From Beijerinckia sp. 28-YEA-48 (GTDB lineage Bacteria; Pseudomonadota; Alphaproteobacteria; Rhizobiales; Beijerinckiaceae), in the NCBI RefSeq assembly GCF_900104955.1, contig NZ_FNSI01000001.1, positions 1,956,001 through 2,020,000 of the forward strand: a stretch of 64,000 nucleotides of DNA, given 5' to 3'. Of this stretch, positions 52,871-60,862 are shown one piece after another. Under the pieces are notes generated by a model. That model was given only the letters and a program-made list of their open reading frames with translations, had not been told where the DNA came from and did no database searches. A program made the position numbers and the translations under genes. Positions within the stretch are counted from its first letter, which is position 1, and each line of letters begins with the position of its first letter.

Positions 52871-52901
52871 AAGAAAAACCCGACCGGCGGAGCCGGTCGG
52901 G
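52871..52901. terminator. rho-independent terminator after rpsI
   Basis: On the - strand the stem CCCGACCGGC/GCCGGTCGGG with a three-base loop is followed by TTTTTCTTT. It also lies after the convergent sigma factor gene. Confidence 0.88.
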
Positions 52902-52928
52902 CTGAAAGCTTGTCGCTTGAAGGCTGGA

Positions 52929-53405
52929 TTAGCGCTTCGAGAACTGGAAGCTCTTACGCGCTTTCTTATGGCCGTATTTCTTACGTTCGACCGTGCGCGA
53001 GTCGCGGGTCAGGAAGCCGGCCTTCTTGAGCGCGGGACGCAGTTCCGGCTCGTAATAGGTCAGCGCCTTCGACACGCCGTTACGCACGGCACCCGCCTGG
53101 CCCGACAGACCGCCACCCGCACAGGTGATGACCATGTCGTACTGGTCGACGCGGTTGGCGACGCCCATCGGCTGGTTGACGATCATGCGCAGCACGGGAC
53201 GCGCGAAGTAAACTTCGAACTCGCGACCGTTGACGGTGATCTTGCCGGAGCCCGGCTTGATCCAGACGCGGGCGACCGCGTCCTTACGCTTGCCGGTGGC
53301 ATAGGCGCGGCCATACTTGTCGAGCTTCTGGACATGCACGGGCGCATCGGACGGAACGCCAGTGGCGCTCTTGAGGTCCTGGAGCGATGAAAGGGTCTCG
53401 GCCAT
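52929..53405 (-). CDS. rpsI: 30S ribosomal protein S9
   Basis: Small-subunit ribosomal protein of 158 residues. The diagnostic blocks are [18 protein letters not shown] near 32, [19 protein letters not shown] near 92 and the C-terminal [17 protein letters not shown] that reaches the P-site tRNA. An N-terminal extension of about 25 residues is usual in alphaproteobacteria. It starts two bases after the rplM stop, with GAGCG upstream, in the standard rplM-rpsI operon. Confidence 0.98.
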   Translation of the reverse strand: MAETLSSLQDLKSATGVPSDAPVHVQKLDKYGRAYATGKRKDAVARVWIKPGSGKITVNGREFEVYFARPVLRMIVNQPMGVANRVDQYDMVITCAGGGLSGQAGAVRNGVSKALTYYEPELRPALKKAGFLTRDSRTVERKKYGHKKARKSFQFSKR

Positions 53406-53407
53406 GT

Positions 53408-53878
53408 TCAGGCGCTCCTTGCGTTCTTGCGGTTCAGGCTGGCGATGTCGAGGGTCGCCGGGGTCTGGGCGGCATGCGGATGCTCTTCGCCCTTATAGAC
53501 ACGCAGGTTGCTGAGCTGCTGACGCGCGAGCGGGCCGCGCGGAAGCATGCGCTCCACGGCCTTCTCGACGATGCGCTCCGGGAAGCGGCCTTCGAGGATG
53601 AAGCGCGCCGAGCGCTCCTTGATGCCACCGATGTAACCGGTGTGATGGTAGTACATCTTCTGGTCGCGCTTGCGGCCGGTCAGCACCACCTTGTCGGCGT
53701 TGATGACGATGACATTGTCGCCATCATCGACGTGAGGCGTGAAAGATGGCTTGTGCTTACCGCGGAGACGCATGGCGATCAGCGACGCAAGACGGCCCAC
53801 AACGAGGCCCTTGGCGTCGATCAACACCCATTTCTTCTCGACTTCGGCCACCTTGGTCGTGGTCGTTTTTGCGAACAT
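53408..53878 (-). CDS. rplM: 50S ribosomal protein L13
   Basis: Large-subunit ribosomal protein of 156 residues. The start at 53878 opens [20 protein letters not shown], then [46 protein letters not shown] and [15 protein letters not shown] follow in the normal order. The frame is open to 53974, but that part has no homology. It is first in the rplM-rpsI operon. The promoter must lie in the 254-base gap shared with the divergent sugar-phosphate transferase gene. Confidence 0.98.
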   Translation of the reverse strand: MFAKTTTTKVAEVEKKWVLIDAKGLVVGRLASLIAMRLRGKHKPSFTPHVDDGDNVIVINADKVVLTGRKRDQKMYYHHTGYIGGIKERSARFILEGRFPERIVEKAVERMLPRGPLARQQLSNLRVYKGEEHPHAAQTPATLDIASLNRKNARSA

Positions 53879-54132
53879 GTGACTTGATCCGTAAATTGGC
53901 GGCACAACGGCATAAACCGATGCATCTGCGCCGGATGGATGCGGGCTTATAAGAAAGCGGCGACGCCCCGTCAATCGTTAATCACCAAAAAACCTTATGC
54001 AGCAATGGCTTTTATGATCTGGTATTATGATACCTGATTACCGCCCATTAACGGATTTTGTCGGCTTTTCCGGCCGCCTTTATTTACCCCTGCAACGCCA
54101 GTGTCCGCCTTAGTGCAGAACTGGACCCCTTG

Positions 54133-55608
54133 ATGAGCTCCCCTCTTCGTAATCTGGCCGAAACGCAAACGCGCCTGCGGGCCGCGCCGGTGGTCTCCCC
54201 GGACCAAATCATCTCCCAACCGACGGTTATCGCCACCGTTCTGGCGCTTGACGCCGCCGTCATCATTGGCACCGGCCTTGCCGCCTCCGAGGTCGCGGTT
54301 GAACCGCTGCACTCGCCCCTGCAGCTGGCCTTGGTCCTGAGCGCCGTGGCTCTCCTGGCCATTCTCATCATCCGCAAACGCTGGGGCTACACGATTCCGG
54401 CGCTCCTGCGGCCTCTGAGACAGACGGCGAACTGCGCTCTCGCCCTCTTTCTCGCCCTTGCCGCCCTCCTGGTCGCCTGCGTCATCGTCGACACGCCGAT
54501 CGCACCGGTGCGCGACTTCGCCGGATACTGGCTGCTGTCGAGCTGGCTCGGCTGTACCCTGGTGCGCGTCGGCGCCAGCCTGGTCCTTTCGACCTGGCGC
54601 AAGGCCGGCCGGCTGGCGCGCCGCACCGTCATTGTCGGTGGCGGCGACGCGGCCGAAACCCTCATCGCCCGGCTCGACCGGTCGGCTGGCGACGCCGTCC
54701 AGATCCTCGGCCTGTTCGACGATCGCGACAAAGAGCGCTCGCCCGAGCGCATTGGCGCTTACGTTAAGCTTGGCCGTTTTGACGATCTCGTCAGCTTCTG
54801 CCGTGAACAGCGGGTCGACCTGCTGATCATCGCGCTGCCGCTGACCGCTGAAGCCCGCATTCTGCAATTGCTGAAGATGCTTTGGGTGCTGCCCGTCGAC
54901 GTGCGCATCAGCGCACTGAGCAGCCAGCTGAAGCTGCGCGGCCGTGCCTATAACTATGTCGGCGACGTGCCGCTCCTGCCGCTGTTCGACAAACCGATGT
55001 CGGATGTGGCGGTGGCCATGAAAGTGATCGAAGACCGGGTGATCTCGGCCCTGGCGCTAATCGTTCTGTCGCCGCTGCTGGCGCTGATCGCGCTGGCGGT
55101 GAAACTCGATTCACGCGGGCCGGTGTTCTTTCGCCAGGTGCGCTACGGGTTCAACAACGAGCGGATCGACGTTTATAAGTTCCGTTCGATGTATGTCGAC
55201 ATGGGCGATGCGTCAGGCGTGAAACAGGCGACGCGCGACGATCCGCGCGTCACCCGCGTCGGTCGTTTTCTGCGCCGCTCGTCGCTCGACGAGCTGCCGC
55301 AATTGCTCAATGTCCTGTGTGGCGAACTGTCCCTCGTCGGCCCACGCCCGCATGCGTTGCAGGCCGCGGCCAATGGACAGATCTACGATCAGGTGGTCGA
55401 AGGCTATTTCGCCCGCCACAAGGTCAAGCCCGGCATCACCGGCTGGGCGCAGATCAGCGGCTGGCGCGGCGAGACCGATACGGTGGAAAAGATCGAACAG
55501 CGCGTCGCGCACGATCTGTTCTACATCGAGAACTGGTCGTTGATGTTCGACCTGCGCATTCTGCTGCAGACGCCGCTGTCGTTGGTCACGACCAAGAACG
55601 CATACTGA
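54133..55608 (+). CDS. undecaprenyl-phosphate sugar phosphotransferase (WcaJ/ExoY family)
   Basis: Membrane enzyme of 491 residues starting an exopolysaccharide repeat by moving a sugar phosphate to the lipid carrier. It has about four N-terminal membrane helices, a nucleotide-binding-like middle domain (RTVIVGGGDAAETLI near 175), and the bacterial sugar transferase domain with a fifth hydrophobic segment (ISALALIVLSPLLALIALA). Catalytic features are YKFRSMYVDMGD, SLDELPQLLNVLCGELSLVG and KPGITGWAQISGWRGET. The longest frame begins with TTG 54058; ATG 54133 is preferred. No other polysaccharide gene is nearby, so it is an orphan here. Confidence 0.93.
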   Translation: MSSPLRNLAETQTRLRAAPVVSPDQIISQPTVIATVLALDAAVIIGTGLAASEVAVEPLHSPLQLALVLSAVALLAILIIRKRWGYTIPALLRPLRQTANCALALFLALAALLVACVIVDTPIAPVRDFAGYWLLSSWLGCTLVRVGASLVLSTWRKAGRLARRTVIVGGGDAAETLIARLDRSAGDAVQILGLFDDRDKERSPERIGAYVKLGRFDDLVSFCREQRVDLLIIALPLTAEARILQLLKMLWVLPVDVRISALSSQLKLRGRAYNYVGDVPLLPLFDKPMSDVAVAMKVIEDRVISALALIVLSPLLALIALAVKLDSRGPVFFRQVRYGFNNERIDVYKFRSMYVDMGDASGVKQATRDDPRVTRVGRFLRRSSLDELPQLLNVLCGELSLVGPRPHALQAAANGQIYDQVVEGYFARHKVKPGITGWAQISGWRGETDTVEKIEQRVAHDLFYIENWSLMFDLRILLQTPLSLVTTKNAY

Positions 55609-55620
55609 GAGCGGCCGGTT

Positions 55621-55652
55621 AGAAGAGCGTCCGCCTCAGGCGGCGCTCTTCT
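55621..55652. terminator. hairpin at the tatC / sugar transferase convergence
   Basis: AGAAGAGCG-CCGCC and GGCGG-CGCTCTTCT form a long stem with one bulged base and a TCA loop. It overlaps the end of tatC and follows the transferase gene by 12 bases. T-runs are absent. Confidence 0.5.
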
Positions 55653-56634
55653 CGTCGGCCTCCGCATCTTCCGTGCGCCGCTTCTCGATCATCTGCACCG
55701 AATAGATCGACAGCTCGTAGAGCAAGCAGCCCGGGATCGCCAAAGCCAGCATGCTGAACACGTCCGGCGGGGTGAGCACCGCGGCGAGAACGAAGACCAG
55801 GAACCAGGCGATGCGGCGCTTGTCGCGCAGGAAGCCTGAGGTGACGATGCCGATGCGCCCGAGCAAGGTGAGGACCACCGGCATCTGGAAGGTGATGCCG
55901 AAGGCGAAGATCAGCGTCATGATCAGCGACAGATATTCGCTGACGCGCGGCAGCAATTCGATCTGCGCCCTGCCCGGTTCCTTCGCCTGCTGCATGGCCA
56001 GGAAGAAATGCAGCAAGTTCGGCATGACGAGGAAATAGACGAGGAGCGTGCCGAGCAGAAAGAAGATCGGCGTGGCGACGAGATAAGGCGCGAAGGCCAT
56101 GCGCTCGTGGCGATAGAGTCCTGGCGCGACGAAGGCGTAGATCTGGGCGAAGATCACCGGACAGGCGGCGAAGGCGGCGGCGAACATCGCCACTTTGATC
56201 TGGGTGAAGAAGAATTCCTGCGGCGCCGTGTAGATCAGCTTGACGCCCTCGGGCCCGGCCGCGTGTTCGAACGGGATGACGAGCAGGTTGTAGATGTCCT
56301 TGGCGAAATAGAAGAACACCACGAACATCACGAGAAAGGCGAGCAACGCCTTGATGATGCGCGAACGCAACTCGATGAGATGATCCATCAACGGCGCTTT
56401 GGTCGCCTCGATGGCAGCCTCGTCCGGCGTGAGCGCTGTCTTGTCTTCGTGCGCGACGACTTGCGTATCCGTCATAGTTCCTGCGCTACCTTCTGCGGCG
56501 GCCGCTTCATTCGAGCTCCGCGCTTCGTTCTCGTGCGCGTTGACCTGCGCGTCAGGCGTGATCTCTGGGCCACCCTCTGCGGCGGCGGCTTTGTCCGGGC
56601 GCCGCGCCTCGTCCTCCGGGCGCGGGTCGGTCAT
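55636..56634 (-). CDS. tatC: twin-arginine translocase subunit TatC with repeated N-terminal extension
   Basis: Polytopic core of the Tat export channel, 332 residues. The six-helix TatC body starts near residue 82 with the signature MDHLIELRSRIIKALLAF, and includes FFFTQIKVAMFAAAFAACP and the FAFGITFQMPVVLTLL segment. The first 80 residues are a charged Ala/Glu-rich extension built from two 28-residue copies (EARRPDKAAAAEG, EARSSNEAAAAEG). ATG 56634 overlaps the tatB stop as ATGA. An internal ATG at 56475 (MTDTQVVAHEDK), preceded by a copy of the same upstream sequence, would give a 279-residue protein of usual size. Confidence 0.96.
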   Translation of the reverse strand: MTDPRPEDEARRPDKAAAAEGGPEITPDAQVNAHENEARSSNEAAAAEGSAGTMTDTQVVAHEDKTALTPDEAAIEATKAPLMDHLIELRSRIIKALLAFLVMFVVFFYFAKDIYNLLVIPFEHAAGPEGVKLIYTAPQEFFFTQIKVAMFAAAFAACPVIFAQIYAFVAPGLYRHERMAFAPYLVATPIFFLLGTLLVYFLVMPNLLHFFLAMQQAKEPGRAQIELLPRVSEYLSLIMTLIFAFGITFQMPVVLTLLGRIGIVTSGFLRDKRRIAWFLVFVLAAVLTPPDVFSMLALAIPGCLLYELSIYSVQMIEKRRTEDAEADEKSAA

Positions 56635-56660
56635 GAACCTTGCGCCACCTTCTGCGGCTG
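56443..56660. repeat. 84-base tandem repeat covering the tatB/tatC junction
   Basis: Two in-frame 84-base copies encode residues 8-35 and 36-63 of TatC. A partial third copy spans the tatB end and tatC start. On the - strand CAGAAGGTGGCGCA...ATGACCGA at the junction recurs as CAGAAGGTAGCGCA...ATGACGGA at the inner ATG. Copies have diverged by point changes. Confidence 0.75.
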
Positions 56661-57104
56661 AACTTCAACGGCGGCCTTATCGGCGACTTGATCGGTCCCT
56701 TCGGCCGTCGCCACCGATTTGGCGACATCGGGCGTCTCCGGCGGCGGAGGGATATCGACATGGAAGGCGGGGCTGTCGGGATCGATCGGAGCCTGAATCG
56801 CCGGCTGCGGCCCCTCCGGCTTCTTCTCCAGCGCCTCGCGCAATTCGCGCTCGGTGTCGCGGGGATCGAAGGAGATGTCAGCTTTCGCCTGCTGGGCGAT
56901 TTTCTGCATGTCCTTCTTCAATTCGTCCATCTCGGACTCTTTCATCGCGTCCATGAACTGGCCCTGAAACTCAGAGGCCATCCGGCGCATTTTCGCGACG
57001 AAGCCGCCGACCTGGCGCAGAACGCGCGGCAGGTCCTTCGGGCCGATGAAGATCAGCGCGGCTATACCGATGATGATAAGCTTAGTGGCGTCGAAGTCGA
57101 GCAT
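56631..57104 (-). CDS. tatB: twin-arginine translocase subunit TatB
   Basis: Tat receptor subunit of 157 residues. A single N-terminal membrane helix (FDATKLIIIGIAALIFIGP) with the conserved Phe and Gly-Pro hinge is followed by an amphipathic helix (KDLPRVLRQVGGFVAKMRRM), EFQGQFMDAMKESEMDEL, and a Pro/Ala/Glu-rich tail. It pairs with TatC to bind twin-arginine signal peptides. Stop and start overlap with tatC; tatA is 120 bases upstream. The last codons lie in the repeat shared with tatC. Confidence 0.95.
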   Translation of the reverse strand: MLDFDATKLIIIGIAALIFIGPKDLPRVLRQVGGFVAKMRRMASEFQGQFMDAMKESEMDELKKDMQKIAQQAKADISFDPRDTERELREALEKKPEGPQPAIQAPIDPDSPAFHVDIPPPPETPDVAKSVATAEGTDQVADKAAVEVQPQKVAQGS

Positions 57105-57224
57105 GGCGTCCGCCGGGGAGTTGCTGGAGCGGCCTTACGATCACGCGTTGGCAAACGCAAGATCGCATCAGACGATTGCCGCCCCGGGACACGATCGCCC
57201 GGGGTGAGTCATTCAGCGAATGGC

Positions 57225-57512
57225 TCAGCCCACCTTGGCGGGCTCGTTATTGGCCGAGGTCGAACTCGGCTGAGCGGTGGCGGCGGGCTGCGCCGTCGTC
57301 GCACTCGGCGCCGGCTGAGCCGGAGCGTGGTCGATGGTGCGTGACTGTTCCGTCGCCGGTTTCTCAGCGTCTTCCTCAGCCATGCCCTTCTTGAAGGACT
57401 TAATGCCCTTAGCGACATCACCCATCAGGTCGGAAATCTTGCCCTTACCGCCGAACAGCAGCAGAGCGAGAGCACCGACGACAAGCCAATGCCAGAGAGA
57501 CATGCTTCCCAT
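57225..57512 (-). CDS. tatA: twin-arginine translocase subunit TatA
   Basis: Pore-forming Tat subunit of 95 residues. The N-terminal helix [17 protein letters not shown], the [20 protein letters not shown] hinge and amphipathic helix, and a Pro/Ala/Thr-rich soluble tail are all as expected. GGAGG lies five bases before ATG 57512. A second ATG is three codons on. It follows scpB and precedes tatB on the same strand, the normal alphaproteobacterial order. Confidence 0.96.
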   Translation of the reverse strand: MGSMSLWHWLVVGALALLLFGGKGKISDLMGDVAKGIKSFKKGMAEEDAEKPATEQSRTIDHAPAQPAPSATTAQPAATAQPSSTSANNEPAKVG

Positions 57513-57676
57513 AATTGCCTCCAGTTGACGACGAACCGTATGGTCCGCCGCCGGATTGGCCGAAGTTAGGCAAGGCGGCCTCCAAATACAAGGATTTAGC
57601 CCCACCCATCTTCAATATGGTGAGTGGAACCGGCCTGCACAGCACTATTTCCGGCCGTGATGCGATTAATTTTCGG

Positions 57677-58807
57677 TTATATTTTGTCGGACGACGGATT
57701 TTCCTCGTCCTTGTCCGAATCCGAGGCGGTATCCTGCGGCTCATCCGCCTCTTCGTCGGTGGACTCTTCAGCCGCTGGCTCTTCGGAAACGGACTCTTCG
57801 AGCAGCGCTTCGCTGGAAGATTCTTCCTCCACCTCGGCAATCGGCTCTTCAAGCTCAGCCTCGGCAGCTGGCTCCTCGAGCACGGCCTCAGCTTCGGCAG
57901 CCTCTTCCTCAGTCTCGGCTTCCTCGACCTCGACCACTTCGCCAGTCTCCGCCACTTCGGCGATAGCACCAGCTTCGATCGTGGTTTCGGTTTCGGTTTC
58001 AGCTTCAACTTCGGCGAGGGGGTCGGACTGGATTTCAGCCTGAGTTTCAGCACGGGCTTCGACTTCAGCTTGCGCCTCTGCTTCGGTCCCGGCTTCCGCT
58101 TCAGCTTCCCCGTTAGCGGGCTCGGTGAAGAGGTCGGTAGTTTCACCACCTTCCAGCGGATCTTCGTCCTCGGTGAGCGCGCTATCGTCGCTCGGCTTCG
58201 GTATGCCAAAGCCCTGCGGCAGGCGACCATCGAACAGACCAGCCGAACGCAGATCCTCAAGGCCCGGCAGATCGGTGATCTGTTCGAGACCGAATTGGAG
58301 CAGGAACGCCTCGGTCGTACCGTAGGTCACAGGCCGGCCTGGCGCCTTACGGCGGCCGCGCAAGCGCACCCAACCGGTCTCCAGCAGCACGTCGAGCGTA
58401 CCCTTGGAAATGGCGACGCCGCGAATGTCTTCCACCTCGGCGCGTGTCACCGGCTGGTGATAGGCAACGATCGCAAGGGTTTCGAGCGCGGCCTTCGAAA
58501 GTTTCTTCTGCTCGCTGACGTCGCGCGACAACAGCCAGCCCAGATCGGTGGCGGTGCGGAACAGCCATTTGCGCGCGACACGCACGAGATTGACGCCCCG
58601 ATGGGCGTATTCCTCGCGCAATTGCAGCATCACTTCGCCAACGTCGGTGCCCTCAGGCAGGCGACGGCCAATCTCCGCCTCCTCCATCGGCTCGGTGGCG
58701 GCGAACAGTATCGCCTCCGCGATACGCATGGCTTCCCGGTGCGCTTCCGCAGCGGCGTTCATGGCGTCCTCGCCTTCAAAAGGCAGTTGTTCGGCAGCTT
58801 CTCCCAC
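57677..58807 (-). CDS. scpB: segregation and condensation protein B with acidic tail
   Basis: Kleisin-partner subunit of the SMC-ScpAB condensin, 376 residues. Two winged-helix domains span about residues 25-200 (MRIAEAILFAATEPMEEAEI, ALETLAIVAYHQPVTRAEVE, IRGVAISKGTLDVLLE). Residues 205-376 are an extreme Glu/Ala/Ser-rich tail with little hydrophobic content (VEVEEAETEEEAAEAEA), far beyond the usual 180-250 residue size. The start is GTG 58807; ATG 58762 is an alternative with GAGG upstream. It is 50 bases downstream of scpA and upstream of tatA. Confidence 0.94.
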   Translation of the reverse strand: MGEAAEQLPFEGEDAMNAAAEAHREAMRIAEAILFAATEPMEEAEIGRRLPEGTDVGEVMLQLREEYAHRGVNLVRVARKWLFRTATDLGWLLSRDVSEQKKLSKAALETLAIVAYHQPVTRAEVEDIRGVAISKGTLDVLLETGWVRLRGRRKAPGRPVTYGTTEAFLLQFGLEQITDLPGLEDLRSAGLFDGRLPQGFGIPKPSDDSALTEDEDPLEGGETTDLFTEPANGEAEAEAGTEAEAQAEVEARAETQAEIQSDPLAEVEAETETETTIEAGAIAEVAETGEVVEVEEAETEEEAAEAEAVLEEPAAEAELEEPIAEVEEESSSEALLEESVSEEPAAEESTDEEADEPQDTASDSDKDEENPSSDKI

Positions 58808-58857
58808 GACAATCCTCTTGAATGCTTCAACTCGGCTACGAATTCAATTTTCCGAAC

Positions 58858-59673
58858 TTAATTTTCAACCACGCTCAGGGCCGGAGCGAGCGGATCATTG
58901 GAGCAGGATCTGACCCAGATCGGGGCAAAAGCGCGATCCTGGCGCAACTCAAGCTTTCCCTCGCGCACCAGTTCCAGCGACGCTGAAAACGTCGACGCCC
59001 GAACGGTGCGCCGGGTTTCGGGCGTGGTGAAATATTCGCCCAAATAGGTGTCCATGGCGGTCCAATCGATGGCCCGCCCAGCCAGCCGCTGCAGCGCCTC
59101 GCGCGCTTCCGCCAGCGACCAGACGACTCGCTGTTTCAGGGTCACGCGCGACAGAACGTGTTTTTGGCGCTGGCGGGCGTAAGCCGACAGCAGATCGAAG
59201 AGATTGGCGTGGAATTCTGACGTTTTGAGGATCGTCACCCCTTCCGGGGCGCCACGCAGGAACAGGTCGCGCCCGACGCGCGGGCGATTCACCAGCTTTT
59301 CGGCCGCATCGCGGATCGCTTCGAGGCGCTTCAGGCGATAGGCCAGCGCGGCGGCGAGATCGGCGGCGGCCGGCTCCTCGCCCTTCGGCTGTTCAGGCAG
59401 CAACAGGCGCGATTTGAGGTAGGCGAGCCAGGCGGCCATGACCAAATAATCGGCCGCAAGCTCGAGCCTGACTTTGCGCGCTTCGTCAATGAATTCAAGA
59501 TATTGCTCGGCCAGGGCCAGGACCGAAATTTTGGCAAGGTCGACCTTCTGGCGGCGCGCCAGTTCAAGCAACAGATCGAGCGGTCCCTCGAACCCGTCCA
59601 CGTCGACGAGGAACGATGGTTCTGTAACGCCCTTATCCAGCTCTACGCCGTCTTCGAATGGCAGGTCGGCCAC
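58858..59673 (-). CDS. scpA: segregation and condensation protein A
   Basis: Kleisin of 271 residues that links the SMC heads in chromosome condensation. FEGPLDLLLELARRQKVDLA near residue 28 and ILALAEQYLEFI-like sequence are the N-terminal signature. YLVMAAWLAYLKSRLLLPEQ near 75 and a C-terminal winged helix (VRASTFSASLELVREGKLEL) complete it. The start is GTG with GGAG upstream. It follows nagZ and precedes scpB on the same strand. Confidence 0.95.
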   Translation of the reverse strand: MADLPFEDGVELDKGVTEPSFLVDVDGFEGPLDLLLELARRQKVDLAKISVLALAEQYLEFIDEARKVRLELAADYLVMAAWLAYLKSRLLLPEQPKGEEPAAADLAAALAYRLKRLEAIRDAAEKLVNRPRVGRDLFLRGAPEGVTILKTSEFHANLFDLLSAYARQRQKHVLSRVTLKQRVVWSLAEAREALQRLAGRAIDWTAMDTYLGEYFTTPETRRTVRASTFSASLELVREGKLELRQDRAFAPIWVRSCSNDPLAPALSVVEN

Positions 59674-59729
59674 TGCGAATCACTCCATTTCGGCCGCAAA
59701 ACAACCGGCCGGCGCGGAATTTGATCGCT

Positions 59730-60752
59730 CTAGGCAGTCATCGCAAGCCCGGATTGGACCCGCGCCCATGCGTCCACAGGATCAAACGGCCTGGGAGGCC
59801 CTGCGATCGCCGCCAGGGCCTTTTCCGCCCGCTCCAGCCTAACACCATCGAGGATCGGCGAGGCATTAGCCACCGCGTAGCCATCGGCGATCTCGCCCTG
59901 GCAATGCAGCGCCAGATCGAGCCCAGCGGCGAAAAGGGCCTCGGTTTTCTCGGTAAACGAGCCTTTCAGCGCCTTCATCGACAGATCATCGCTCATGATC
60001 AGCCCCTGAAAGCCGATGTGACCGCGCATGACCTGCGACACGACCTTGGCCGAGACAGTGGCCGGCCACTCCGAATCAATGGCGGTGTAGACGACATGGG
60101 CTGACATCGCCAACGGCATGTCGGCCAGGGCGCGGAACGGGACGAAGTCGGATCCTTCCAAGTCGGCCAGGGAGGCCTCGACCACCGGCAGCTCCAAGTG
60201 GCTATCGGCCCGGGCGCGGCCATGCCCCGGCATATGCTTGATGACCGGCAGGACGCCGGCGGCGAGCACACCCTCGCAGGCGGCACGGCCATAGGCGGCC
60301 ACGGTGTCGGGATCGGCCGCATAGGCGCGGTCGCCGATGATGTTATGCGCGCCCTGCCCCGGTACATCGACGACAGGCAGGCAATCGACCGTAATGCCGA
60401 CATCCTTGAGATCGGCGGCCAGCACCTGCGCGCTGGTGCGGATCAGATCAGCGGTGGCGGCGGCATCATGGCCGGCCGCGGCGAAGGCGCCAGCCGGCGG
60501 ATATTTGCGCCACAGCGGCGGCCCCATGCGCTGGACCCGGCCGCCTTCCTGGTCGATCAACACGGGCGCATCGGCGCGGCCAACGATTTCGCGGAATTGC
60601 TGAGTCAGTCGAATCAGTTGCGCGCGGTCTTCAACGTTGCGCTTGAACAGAATGAGACCCCAGGGCCGCGTCTTCGCGAACAAGGCCCGCTCGTCCACCG
60701 TCAATTCCGTGCCGGCGCAACCGCAAATGAAGGCGCGTGCCTCGTTGCTCAT
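59730..60752 (-). CDS. nagZ: beta-N-acetylhexosaminidase (peptidoglycan recycling)
   Basis: Cytoplasmic glycoside hydrolase family 3 enzyme of 340 residues removing N-acetylglucosamine from anhydromuropeptides. The N-terminal LILFKRNVEDRAQ, DQEGGRVQRM near 69, the catalytic-loop VIKHMPGHGRARADSHLELP near 165 and the nucleophile Asp in IMSDDLSMKAL near 240 are all present. The start at 60752 has AGAGGA upstream; 60770 is an in-frame alternative. It lies between the SPOR gene and scpA. Confidence 0.95.
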   Translation of the reverse strand: MSNEARAFICGCAGTELTVDERALFAKTRPWGLILFKRNVEDRAQLIRLTQQFREIVGRADAPVLIDQEGGRVQRMGPPLWRKYPPAGAFAAAGHDAAATADLIRTSAQVLAADLKDVGITVDCLPVVDVPGQGAHNIIGDRAYAADPDTVAAYGRAACEGVLAAGVLPVIKHMPGHGRARADSHLELPVVEASLADLEGSDFVPFRALADMPLAMSAHVVYTAIDSEWPATVSAKVVSQVMRGHIGFQGLIMSDDLSMKALKGSFTEKTEALFAAGLDLALHCQGEIADGYAVANASPILDGVRLERAEKALAAIAGPPRPFDPVDAWARVQSGLAMTA

Positions 60753-60791
60753 TCGATCCTCTTCATCCAACGCTTGAGCTTGATCAAACGA

Positions 60792-60821
60792 AAGCGCGCG
60801 GAAAACGAATCCCGCGCGCTT
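60792..60821 (-). terminator. hairpin between the SPOR gene and nagZ
   Basis: On the - strand AAGCGCGCGG and CCGCGCGCTT form a perfect 10-base stem with a 10-base loop, 42 bases after the SPOR gene stop. Only a weak T stretch follows, so it may reduce rather than end transcription into nagZ. Confidence 0.5.
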
Positions 60822-60862
60822 GAGAGTTTACCTGAAATTCTTGGTCGTCAGTTTTTAGCCAA

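Noticed and set aside
57515..58861. 448-residue open frame antisense to scpB, rich in Phe, Ser and Leu
   Set aside because: It is the complement of the Glu/Ala repeat tail of ScpB. Its apparent hydrophobic, repeat-like nature is an artefact of GAG/GCC codons read backwards.
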